Shown one piece after another: positions 41,548 to 52,200 of a stretch of DNA of 64,000 nt. The translations under genes and the position numbers were made by a program. The first letter of the stretch is position 1, and each line of letters begins with the position of its first letter. Source of the stretch: Tyto alba. Taxonomy: Eukaryota > Chordata > Aves > Strigiformes > Tytonidae. Below the pieces are notes generated by a model. That model was not told where the DNA came from. It did no database searches and worked only from the letters and a program-made list of their open reading frames with translations. The stretch is from positions 20,574,243 to 20,638,242 of the forward strand of contig NW_024881295.1 in NCBI RefSeq assembly GCF_018691265.1, given 5' to 3'.

Positions 41548-41655
41548 CGTGTGGCACAGCAGGGTGTCGGGGTCGGCGGGCTCGCACAGCTCGCTCAGCT
41601 TGCGGTCCCAGTGCAGCAGCGGCGGATGCTCCCCGCCGCTCTCGCACACCTCCAT
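41548..41655 (-). CDS. CREB3L2: CREB3L2 first coding exon
   Basis: ATG at 41655-41653 in a near-ideal Kozak context (GCCGCCATGG), 36 codons ending exactly at donor GTGAGG. It encodes MEVCESGGEH, PPLLHWDRKLSELCEPAD and PDTLLCHT. The framework MEV-ESG, L-WDRKLSEL-EP and the terminal HT at the splice site match human CREB3L2 exon 1 (34 residues). The paralog CREB3L1 starts quite differently. Family knowledge: CREB3L2 is an ER-anchored bZIP factor, cut by S1P/S2P in the Golgi on ER load, whose freed N-terminal part activates secretory-pathway genes such as SEC23A; this exon begins the acidic activation region. No second exon (expected to begin with a HFSELLDEF-like sequence) was recognised to the left. 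The same frame stays open upstream through a CA repeat but has no ATG there. Confidence 0.9.
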
Positions 41656-41709
41656 GGCGGCCGCAAAGCGACGGGGCGACCCCGCGGGCCGATCCTCCAC
41701 CCCCCCCCC

Positions 41710-41712
<3 letters not shown>

Positions 41713-41745
<33 letters not shown>
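41713..41745. repeat. (CA)16 microsatellite in CREB3L2 5' UTR or promoter
   Basis: A perfect CA repeat starting 58 bp upstream of the CREB3L2 ATG (a GT repeat in the transcript if transcribed), next to a C12 run at 41700-41711. Confidence 0.95.
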
Positions 41746-41747
<2 letters not shown>

Positions 41748-42402
41748 GTGGGCCCCTTGCCCACTCGCGGCTGCCGGCTCACGCCGCGGAGCCGCTCTGC
41801 TCGCCCTCCGCTCAGGCCGCCTCCCCGTCCCCGCCGGGACTGTTCGGGCGGGTCACGCGCCCCCCCCCCCCTCCCGCTTCTCCACAGCTGCTCTCCGCGC
41901 CCCCTCAGCCCCGCCACGCCCCCGCCTGGCCCCGCCCCCTCCGCCGAGACCACCAATGGGGGGGCGAGGAGAGCGGCCAGCCGCCGGACCGCGCCCGGCT
42001 CCAGCTGTGGAATGTGGGCGGGAGCTCTCCCAGGAGGAGGAGGTTTCCCCTCTTCTCCCCCCCCCCCCACACCCCCCCGCGCGCCGGCCAATGAGACGCC
42101 GGGGGCGCCGGGAGCGACGGGCCCGCCAGCCAATACGGCAGCGACAAGACTGCAGCCGCCGCGCGCCGCCCCGCCCCCGCCGCGGACGGGTGTGTGAGGG
42201 AGGAGGAGGAGGTGGCTGGCCGGGCCGGGCCAGGCCGGGAGCGTAGCGGCTGCTGCCCGCCCGAACCCCGGCCCGAGCCTCCCCCAGCGCTTTGGCTGGG
42301 TTTCCCCCCCGCCACCGCCCCGGGCTGAGGCGAACCGAGGGGTTCCCTGCCCGCGGGAGCGAGCGGAGGCCGGCCTTGCTTCCCTCGCAAGGAGAGCGGT
42401 CG

Positions 42403-42418
42403 CCCCCCCCCCCCCCCC
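42403..42418. repeat. Poly-C tract (C16)
   Basis: Uninterrupted C16 at the outer edge of the CREB3L2 CpG island. Confidence 0.9.
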
Positions 42419-42450
42419 ATCCCCAGGGTTGCGGCTGAGGGAGGTCAAAT

Positions 42451-45400
42451 AAACTTCAAGGGATTTGCGGCCACCGGGTGTTTCGGTTTAGTCAAAAAAA
42501 AAAAAGGCACGAAACTCGGAAAGCGTTCAGGATGCGATACGCCTGAGCACACGTTACCTCTTTGTGACAGACACGTCAGAACGTTCCTCGTAAAAACGGA
42601 GGATTCTACACCGAACTGAACTCCCGAATTCCGCGCAGCCCCGACCCCCTGCCGCAGCGAGTGCTCGGCTGAGTGTCTGAGGCCGTTCCCAGAGTGCTGA
42701 TCAACCAGCAGTAAAAATAATCCCAGTCAAGGGGAAGCTCTGGTATTTTAAGACTCACTTTCATGCCAAGCGGGGGACAACGCTGGCATTTCATCGTTCT
42801 TAAAAAAACGAAATATGCCAAATCTTTATGTTTCGAGAAGCTGGGCATTCTTCAGTGCTTCATTTCAGCTCCTGGAACTCATTCAAGGCATTTCGCTGTG
42901 GGTCAGTTCCACGCTAATTGGCATTTCCACGCTGCGTTGTGTATGAATTGTAACTGGATTTCCCGATATGTTCTTTCTCTTCTAGACCTCCTGGTTGGAC
43001 TTCGTCTCTTGCAGCAGGTCACTTTCATTCACTCACAGAGCAAACACTTGTGCAGCATAAGCGATATAATCCTCACTAAGGAGAGCCTAGACTAGCCCTC
43101 TGAGAACATCAAAGTTATAAGGACTTCCTGGCACCCATCAGGCACAACAGCAACAAGAGGAAAAATAATGGGGACTTTGTCAGGGTTGTCCCTATAAGAT
43201 TTATTAAGCTTTTTTTGTTTGACTAGGGGGAAAAAAAAAAAAAAGTGTAACAAAAGCTACATTGTTTGGTGAAGAATATGAAGAGAAAATCCCTAACTGC
43301 CCCAACCAAAGATCTCCTGCAAAGATGAGTTATTTTAAGGCATTGTGAAACAAGTCAGTCCAGTATAAGCCCTCAGAAAACATCTAAAGCCAAATTACTA
43401 GCGCCTGAATTGCTACCTACCACTTTGGCAAGCCCAACCGGAGGTACAAACTTCTCGTGTCCTGGCGCTGCCAGGCACTGGTGTCAAAGCAATTATATTG
43501 TGCCAGTCCAGGGAGATTGTGAAATTCAAAAAGGTCAGTTCCTTACCCAGAAACCTCCGTGGTTTTGTTGGATCTGTTCTTATTTTCAAAGTTTTTGCAG
43601 CCTTGTGATAATGTATTTAACAAAAGACTCTCCATCACTCTGCTGGCTGACATTAGATCCTTCTAAAACAACTGCTGTGACTAGAGAATTTCTGTGGGCT
43701 GGGGCACCAAATTAATGTCTTGCCCCTGTGAGAAGGCCAAAGGCAGAGCCATCCTGGCCTCGTAAACCAATAACATAAAAGTCACCTGAAAAGAAGGCGG
43801 TGCTGACTGGGTGATTGCAACTTTATTTGCTGAACATGCTGAGGACGAGGGTCTCCTGAGCACCGGTATTTGACCAAAAGTACTGGGCTGAACAACCTCA
43901 TCCTAATGCACTTCTCAGGAAGAAATACTTATGTAGGAAGCCAGTCGCACAGTGCATATTTCTGTCACTCCCCTTTGGGTGAAGTGCTCACGGGAAATTA
44001 GGTACCCCGGGTAAACAGCACGCTGCTTTTCCCAATGGTTTCCACTCTTCCTGCATCACGTAAAATTGTGTCCGCTGTGTACACAGTGCTGCCGAGTATT
44101 CATAAGCACCTGGGAAGATTTCTTTGGCCACTGAAATATTTTGATACACAGAGACTATGCATTATGGGGCTATTCTCCAGTGTAAAACATATTAGTAACT
44201 AGTGACTTGACATCGGTAACTCCAGTTCCTGCCATATTATTAAAATTAGTGTTCAAGGCTACATCTCATTTTTGAGCTTCAACATTCCTAAAACAATTCA
44301 CCGAGACTCTGTAACAAAATACGACCAATTCAGCCTGTGCAGTGGCAGCTAACAGCATACAGGCCACACTGAAGTTTTTGTGCTGCAGCAGCAGTTCTTC
44401 TGTGGCAAAGAAATCCATATTAGCAAGTTTCTGCTAAAAATTGTCAGCACATACCAGGCACCAAGAAGGAAGAGACAAAAGTGGAGGAAATTAATCCTTT
44501 CCAGAGAATATTAATTATTCAGTGCCCTGATACAACACATGGGATAGAGTCGAATGCGTCACGCATTGCTGCTCACAAACTGACACTACAGCAGAAATCA
44601 GGCACTGTGGAAAGCACCACAAACCCAGCAAGGACATCATACACCTATCCTCCTAATTTTTTTCCATATTGCTTGGAGGATTTTAAATTGTAGATTTAAA
44701 TAGTTACTAGCGTGCTCAAAATCAAGGCTGTTTTTCTGTGCTTCATAGCTTTCCTCTTACAGCAGCTTTAGTAGTATTTTTTAAGTTCCCACTCATCTGA
44801 GAGCATTTTGATCTCTCCTTTTGTGTAAGACCATTTCCTTACCACAGACTTCCGAACTGCATTTGAACTCAGTCTCCAGCACAGGAGGACAGTGCAAAAA
44901 TTGACCAACAATCTACAAGGAAGTAAAAAGCTGGGGGGTTATTTTCTGCAGAGAAAGGGCTGAGGGGCGATGAGAGCTCAGCTTTCTTTTACTGAGCATT
45001 CTGTTGCCTTCCTGCAAGAAGCAGAAAGCCCACGTGGAAAAAAAAAAAAAAAACCATACAGAAACCCCACACAGAAAACCAAACTAGCTAAGAAAGAGGA
45101 GGCTGTTAAGGCAGAGCTCCAAACAAACACCTCTTGCTTTAAATATCAAAGAAAAAAGCTAGCAATAATACAAGCCTAATAAGTCACAGAGAGCCTGGGA
45201 AAGGAAAGGTGCTCTCTTTTCCCTGCAGATCCGGGTTACAGCAGCTGTGACTCCTGCGACCGCATCATTACTCAGTTCTCGATCGGGTCAGTTGCATAAA
45301 GGTTCATTAAATATTTACAGGTGACAATTTTTTGACTTGCGACAACCAGGATCAAGATAACCATCCGTTTTCTACAGCCATTCTGTTCAAATAAGTTTGA

Positions 45401-48400
45401 CATGTCAACCAGCAAGAAAAGAACAAATAGCAACAGAGCCTACAGGATAACAATTGCTAGGGTTTTCACCAGCTACAAATAAAATTTCACCCCTTGAAAG
45501 CCATAGAAAATGGCCAGAGTTGGAGGTTTCTTCAACAAACTTAGCACCTCTTAGAGTACAAGACACAAACTTCAGGGCTAAGAACACAAAGAATGACCAG
45601 GTAATCAATTTCTCATCCCAGTAGTTGCTGGACATTGTTCTGAAATGGCAAAGTAATGTAAAGAGCTGATTTTTTTCTCTGGGACAAAGCAACAAGCAGA
45701 AAAAAAAAGAAACCTCACACACACTAATACACATTTCCCCCGAAAGCATGTCTCTCTAGAAAACCTGTGACAACTGATTTTTTTTTTGTGTGTCGTGCAA
45801 ACATGTATACTTGCACTACCCAGTACCTGGTAACGCACTAGCAAAGCAAACTGCTTGCGTAAATGAGATCTAAATCACACTGCTGCGTGGAGGAGCTCAC
45901 CATCACCAAGATAAAACAGCCACCAAGTCTTAGTTTGAACATACAGACAAGCTCAACTACTTGGCAAAAAGGCTTCCACCACAGAAATTTCAGAGTTAAA
46001 AATAGAAGGTGTGCTTGAGAATAGTGAAGTTTTCTTCCCACAATCTTGGCATTATATTCATTTTCTGACATGAATACCCGTGAAACAAGTGGGATTGCCA
46101 GCACTGGAGCCAGCCTACTACTAAAACCGCATACTTGGTACACGGACAGAAACACAAGTTCCCTTTACCAGAATATTCCCACCTCTTGTACCCAGGGACT
46201 TCTCAAAGCACTAATTCAGCTTTCTTGCCTCTGCAATTCGTGGCCTCTCTGCTGGTCTTCGCAGCAGAGCTGGGGCAGGGCTCAAACACCGACCCCGCTT
46301 CATGCAGGGCACCGTGCCGTCACCAGCATGCAAGCCTTTTGGCTGGGTTAGAACCCAAGCCAGGTGCCTGCTGGTAAAAAACTCGAGCAATTCTGTACCA
46401 GTCCAAGCCCTCGGTCGTTCTTAATTCAACCCGTCACTTTGTCCACAGAAATTACAGGTCATGAAACGGAAGCAGAGGATGCTTCAACCAAAGAAATCAA
46501 GCTCCACTTCACTGAAATAGCCCTCTCGTCACCCTCCGCGTTATGTGGGATTGGGGGAATTGTGTCTGTGCTCCCAAATACAGGTCACACTTCGATTAAA
46601 GTTGAAAATGTTCCTCGGTGTGTGATACAGGCGCAATGCCCACGGTGTCTTCCTCAAACTGGGGCACAACCACCACAGAAACGAGCACAGGGGAAGAGGG
46701 TTTCCTACACCTTACACCAGATGAACAGAAATAACTGAGTGGCATCGAGCTGCGTTGCAGGCCAGAATAGTTCTGTCTCAGGGCTGTTAAGAAGTGCTCC
46801 AAGCACTTGGTTAAAACGCTCTGTCCTTTTAAAAAGAAATCAACTCTATTTTTTATCTCTTCCAATCTATCTCCCTAAATACATAAAATAAATTCCTTGT
46901 TAAGGTCAAACACTTCTAAATGTCCTGGTTAATGCAAGCAACAAGGGTTTGCCTAATCCAGTTTACACAAGAAGTTAACATGGACAAGCAAAAGCTGAAT
47001 GCCATTTACTAAGGGACAGCGTGGAAAAAACCTCATTGCCTAGTTATAAACAAGGTATCACTGTTTAACACAGTAGATAGCACATCCATTCTTCAACATT
47101 TCCTCACAAAACAAGTACCTAGCCATAAAAAAAAAAAAAAAAAAAAACAACCCGGATGCTATAGGAATACTGATTTCACACCTGATTTTCTCATAACCAA
47201 TATTACTTGGTTATAGATTAACTTTGCCCTACAGCAACAAAGCGGGCCTAAGAGGTGAACGCACAACATACCTTTGCCACTGGTTATTTTTCTGTAACCG
47301 TGCCTAATCCTGTTGCAGAATACTTTGTGAAAATCTAATCATTTGTGCCAAATTGTGATGAACGCTCCAGAGACAGCACCGCTTTTCAAACAGCGTGTTC
47401 TCAAAGTAGGTTGTCTTTGTAGCGGACCCACCTTTAAAAGTGTATTAGCAACTTTAAATAGAACAACTGGAAAAGCAAGAAGAGTTGGAAGTTCTTGAAC
47501 AAATGTTTTTCTTTGGCGACACCTAATCCTATCCCTTGTGCTAGCTCAGCTCTGTCCCCAAGAGCCACGCAGCAGTCGCCGAGAGCAGTTCTGGCAGTCC
47601 TGGCCACCCCGTGTGCAGCGGCGACAGGAATCATCGCTGCCGCTTCTACTCAGAGTTAAGCAGACACCAGCATCAGCTGGGTTGAGCTCCACCACCCCAG
47701 CAGAGGCGAAAAAGGATGTAACCACTGAGCAAAGAGAAGTTCAGCACGTTCACTTGAGGCCTCCTAGACTTGAAGAAAGATCAAGACAAACGCCAGCTTT
47801 CAGCTAACAGGAAAAAAAAAAAAAAAACAACGTGTGGACCGAACACAAACTGTATTTGGATCACTACAATACAAGTGCACCATCACAACTCCCAGTGGTA
47901 CAACAGGCTCGGGCTGAACAAGAAGTAGTTAAGGGAACTAAAGTCAGAACTTCCTATTTAAAAAGATAGTACAGTGTCCTGAGGATAACAACCCACTTAA
48001 GTAGCTAGGCATTTCCAGTCCGTCTGACACCTCAATGTGCCAGCGACGGGGGCTAGGATACTAATTAAAGCATTAACTCCAACCAGAAATAAATGCTCAA
48101 CTGCAAGAGTTGGAGTTTTTGCTAGTACCAACAAAGCCCATAGACAGATGCAAAACCAAGATCCTAATTTCGTAGGGGGAAGAGCTGCAAAAACTATAAA
48201 TCAGCATGCTCTGTACTGGGCTCAGAGTGAGATGAGATACAAAATCCCACCAGCTCTGCAGGCAGGAAATTGTCACCTCTAACCGTTTTCTTTCCCTGTT
48301 CCTATCAAACTGCCTCACAGTGGGAATTTCACCACTTCTCCATGCAATAAGAGCAAAACACCTCTTAATTGTGCAATTTTTTATTAACAATACCAGTAAT

Positions 48401-49114
48401 TCTCAGTCCTTCCGACAAGAAAACGAAGTTAAAGCAAAATAAAGCAACTGCTCCCACATTAACTGAGAAGGTTTTCCCCACGTTATTGCAGGCCTCGCCA
48501 AAGGAACAGCCAAGGCAGTCATTCCTCCAGCTCCTCCTGATGGCAAGCGATCGGCATAGCACCCTACCCGGGCACTGGGACAGGGACCTCGATGTTGTCA
48601 TACAGCCATCACACATCTCACATGCCGCAATAATGACCAGACCAGGGCTTGCTGCAAGACAACACCCGAGTTGATCAAATGCTCTGATCAGCGGCGGGGG
48701 AGATGCCAATGCACAGGCGGCCTTCTCTGCGTCTGTGACAGAGAAATTTCAAGCTGAGGCCCAGTTGAGGCCGATGGCTCTGCTTTAAACGCACTGTCTG
48801 ATCGACGTAGTTAAGGAAAAACGGCGAATGACACCTACAGAACGGAGGAGGGATGGTAACTGCAAGAGGTGATTAGGCTGTCAGGCCCCGCAAGACAGAA
48901 GAGAGATTTGTTAAGGCGGCCAAGGATATAAGGTTTGAAAATGGCTGAAGATGCTAAAGGGTGACTGCCATTTATATATTCATCAGCTCAAGAATTAACA
49001 CAGCTGTCTGGGTTACCTTTTCTCTTGGGAAAGAATAATAAAAAAAAAAAAGAAATCTAAACGATGATGAAGAGTGAGAAAGCACAGAGGAAAACAAAAC
49101 AGAACACACACAGA
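42451..49114. other. Intergenic region between CREB3L2 and SSBP1
   Basis: About 6.7 kb with no supported gene, RNA or transposon. A-runs at 43231-43244, 45040-45053, 47129-47147 and 47813-47827. No intronless 300-codon frame of the TAS2R type is present on either strand, although such genes follow SSBP1 in mammals. Confidence 0.65.
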
Positions 49115-49135
49115 TACCCTATAAGTATCAAACTC

Positions 49136-49149
49136 TTTATTGATTTATT
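49136..49149 (-). terminator. SSBP1: SSBP1 poly(A) signals (two AATAAA hexamers)
   Basis: Two AATAAA hexamers on the minus strand (49144-49149, then 49136-49141), about 100 bp after the stop codon. They define a very short 3' UTR with cleavage expected near 49115-49125. Confidence 0.75.
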
Positions 49150-49242
49150 TTTAAGAAACTACAGCAATATACATGATTACAGAATTATGAAGCACTGTAA
49201 AACAAAAGGAATTGAATGGCCTAGGTCCCAGCACTAACAACC

Positions 49243-49289
49243 TCACGCCCTTTCTTTTGTACCACCGTCACTCAGAAAAATCACATTAT
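49243..49289 (-). CDS. SSBP1: SSBP1 terminal coding exon
   Basis: 47 bp from acceptor TTTCAG to the TGA at 49245-49243. It encodes the end of [23 protein letters not shown] is conserved and the last seven residues are variable among vertebrates. Confidence 0.93.
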
Positions 49290-52200
49290 CTGAAAAGAAA
49301 TAAAGAAAATTTAACCGTCAGGATTGTTTTGCCCTGTTGCCAGCCTGCACACCCACAGAGACAACCCATTTCTGTTAAAATAAGCTGCAGAGACCCGTAT
49401 TTTGGAACAGAAAAGTTTCTGATAGTGTCCGATAGAGGGTTCTTGCTGTATCTCCCCAGAAAGCTGACAACTCAAGGTGACCAGGTACACTAGGAAACAG
49501 ATGGGCCAAACCTGATGAAAAGCTGCTGAACAGTCAAAGGTACTAGAAACATTTTAAAAACACCGATTAATTCTTTGACTATTATCTCTATCAGAGATGG
49601 CTTATTTCCTTTTTCTTTTGTCATTTGCAAGATGCACTACCATGGCATCAGCCTATGGGACTACAGGAAGCTGGGATTTGATCAAGCCTCAGTAATTTCT
49701 AAAGCGCCTTGAGACTGGGGATATTGAACACAGAGTAAACCATTAGGATAAATACGAAAAGAAAAGATACTTCTCCCCTCTAGCTATTGATAAACAGCAA
49801 CCTACAGCACTGCTAGCTGAACTGTTCACGCAAAGTTCGATTACTGTTGTTTTAAAGAAGCTACACAGCAGAAACATCAAGAATTGGGGTTAGATTTTTT
49901 TTTTTTCCTTCTCTGGCCCAATTTTTAAGATATACTTCTGTAACAGAAATTTTTGCTCTACTACCCAATTATTTTAGCCCTCTCTCAAAAACCACAAGAT
50001 AGTGAAGATGAAGGATGCTCATCCTATTTAAAGGCTCAAGGAAAAAGCTGAGTTTCCGAGTTCTCTTCTTCATTACGTCTACCCAAGGGAGAAGTCTACG
50101 CCCTATGGGTTCTGTGCTCTTCTTATCACTGCTGGCTACCAGACTGAGGTCTTTCTAAATTCTCCATCAAGTTATGCCCACATAAAACATTTTTCCCAGA
50201 GGTCCTTAAAGTTGGTGAAGCCTCCAGTCTTAAACAGGAAGCAAAAAGTCCCTGCCAAACTGAGACGAAGCAACTAAACAAATTCTGCTTAGGAAAGGCA
50301 TCTACCCGACGTGGCAGTACTACATACCTCTGTCCTCAAACACACAGTATCTACCTCCTGCACCAACTGGTTTGTGCGAGCAAATGATGCAACAGTTTGC
50401 AACTACATGCTCTCATCTGCTGTGTCTTCACAAGCAGTGCCAGAGGACATCTAGTGGCACAGCCTATTAATTCTCGCAAAAACCCCAAGTGGGGATAACT
50501 GAGGATGAAGACAAACCAAGCTCTGTTTCAAAGGTCCTCCGCTCCCTCTCCATTTTAAAAGGGCAAGGTAGGCCTCGCTATGTTGCTCCTTACCTGCTAT
50601 AATCGTTGTAGCCTGTCGCCTCACATTGTTTTTATCTGTATATTCACCATAGTCTATCTTCCCTTCAACATAGAGTCGAGCACTGAAGAAAAAAAAAAAA
50701 ATTATCAAGAATTTCGTTCTGGTCAGAGAACTGTACTGCTGCTTTCTCCTCTGTACCTGATTATGAACACACAGGCTTTTGCATCAGTTGTTTGTAGCAG
50801 GTCTGCTAACTTATTTTATGGCGCTTCTATCTTAGTACAGCTCCTGGTCACCGTAATTAATACATCAGTCTATTATCAAGGCATTGAATCCTCAACCACA
50901 TTTGTTATTCACTTACCCCCTCTTCACATACTGATACGTAATATCCCTGAGGCCCGGTCTGAAGACAGAGATCCTGTGCCATGTTGTCTTCTGACTGATA
51001 TCACCTAAGTTAAAGTTACATAAAAATAACAAAGTTAGATGCCAAATCCTCTTTTTGATGCAAGCCTCAGAAGTTAGTTTCAACATGCAGGTGTTCTCAA
51101 ATTATGAAAAGCGATTTGAAAATGGAAGTATGTAGCAATCTTCCACTCCATACTAGAACTTCACATTCCACTCATCTGGGTCCAAATGAAAGTATCATGC
51201 AGATGCACACTTCAACCCAAATGATCGGTTTTCTTGGAAGCCAGTGCTCATACTAGATTTCGGATTTCTTTTTTTTGCCCCTCCTTACACACCCCACATT
51301 GAACAAAGTCAGAGAAAGAGAGACATCTGTAGCTGCAGACTGATGGAAGAATCAAAGAAAAAAAATCTCCCTTTTTCTGTTGTGTTTTTTTTTGTTGTTG
51401 TTGTTTTTGTTTTGTTTTGTTTGTTTGGGGTTTTTTTTGTTGTTAGTTTTGGGGGGTTTTTTTGTTTTTGGTTTTTTTTTGTTTTGTTTTGTTTTTTTTT
51501 CCCCTTGGAATACAAATAGGAGTATGGAACCTGATACACCTCTGGCACCCCCCAACAGTGAAAAACGGCCAACTCAGTGCTCTTTCCTCTCCTCCAGAGG
51601 AAGGTCGACAGGCAGATCTCTGTTCAGTACATGCTGCTGGGGACCAGTAAGAGACACACAAATGTGCCAGCATCTCTACTGACCTCGAAGGAACTTCCCT
51701 GCACCCAAGAGATTTACACGGCAGCCTGAAGACAAAGCAGGGTGCTACTGAACATGCAACGCAACCTCAGAACACAGCAGAAGCACGCTGCTCACTGCAG
51801 ACTCACCTCCTTGGGTTACCTCACTTTCCCCCGTTCGCCACATCTCGTTGGTTGCAAGGGAAAATATGGTAACGGGATTTTTTCCCTCCACTTGCCTCAT
51901 GATAGGGTCCTGTCCAACCCGACCAAGTAACTGAACACGATTCATGGCTGAAACGTCAGAGAGCAACAACACATACAGGTGAATTAGGATGCTTCCAATC
52001 ATGGCAAGTCGTAAGTCAGCAGCTTTTGTCAAGAGCCAGAACAATGACTTTCTGCACCTCTCAACCGTTTCGCAAGCTCTTGTGACTTTTGGCTTCTTCG
52101 GGCCCTGCAGATGGTTGACTGTGCCTGTACTACTGTTATCACTGATGAATAAGCTCACTTAGAAATCTAAAGCTTCTTTATTCTTTCTGTTCATTTGTCT

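Larger units (their letters stand above)
41000..42450 (-). promoter_or_regulatory. CREB3L2: CpG-island promoter and 5' UTR of CREB3L2
   Basis: About 1.4 kb of very CpG-dense DNA around the CREB3L2 start. Upstream of the ATG lie a (CA)16 tract at 41713-41745 and three CCAAT boxes at 41953-41957, 42088-42092 and 42130-42134, the usual binding sequence of NF-Y. None is followed by CCACG at the spacing of a classical ER-stress element. No TATA box was seen. Transcription probably starts around 41.9-42.25 kb (inference). Long open frames on both strands here, up to 471 codons, are a by-product of high GC. Confidence 0.75.

Noticed and set aside
41656..41745. N-terminal extension of CREB3L2 through the CA repeat (Cys-Val repeats)
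   Set aside because: There is no in-frame ATG upstream, and the ATG at 41655 has an excellent Kozak context and aligns with the human start.
41002..42448. Overlapping frames of up to 471 codons on both strands around 41-42.4 kb
   Set aside because: Explained by extreme GC content of the CpG island. Only the 36-codon CREB3L2 exon resembles a known protein.
51244..51572. Phe/Val-rich plus frame and Lys/Asn/Thr-rich minus frames
   Set aside because: Translations of the T/G low-complexity tract inside SSBP1 intron 3.
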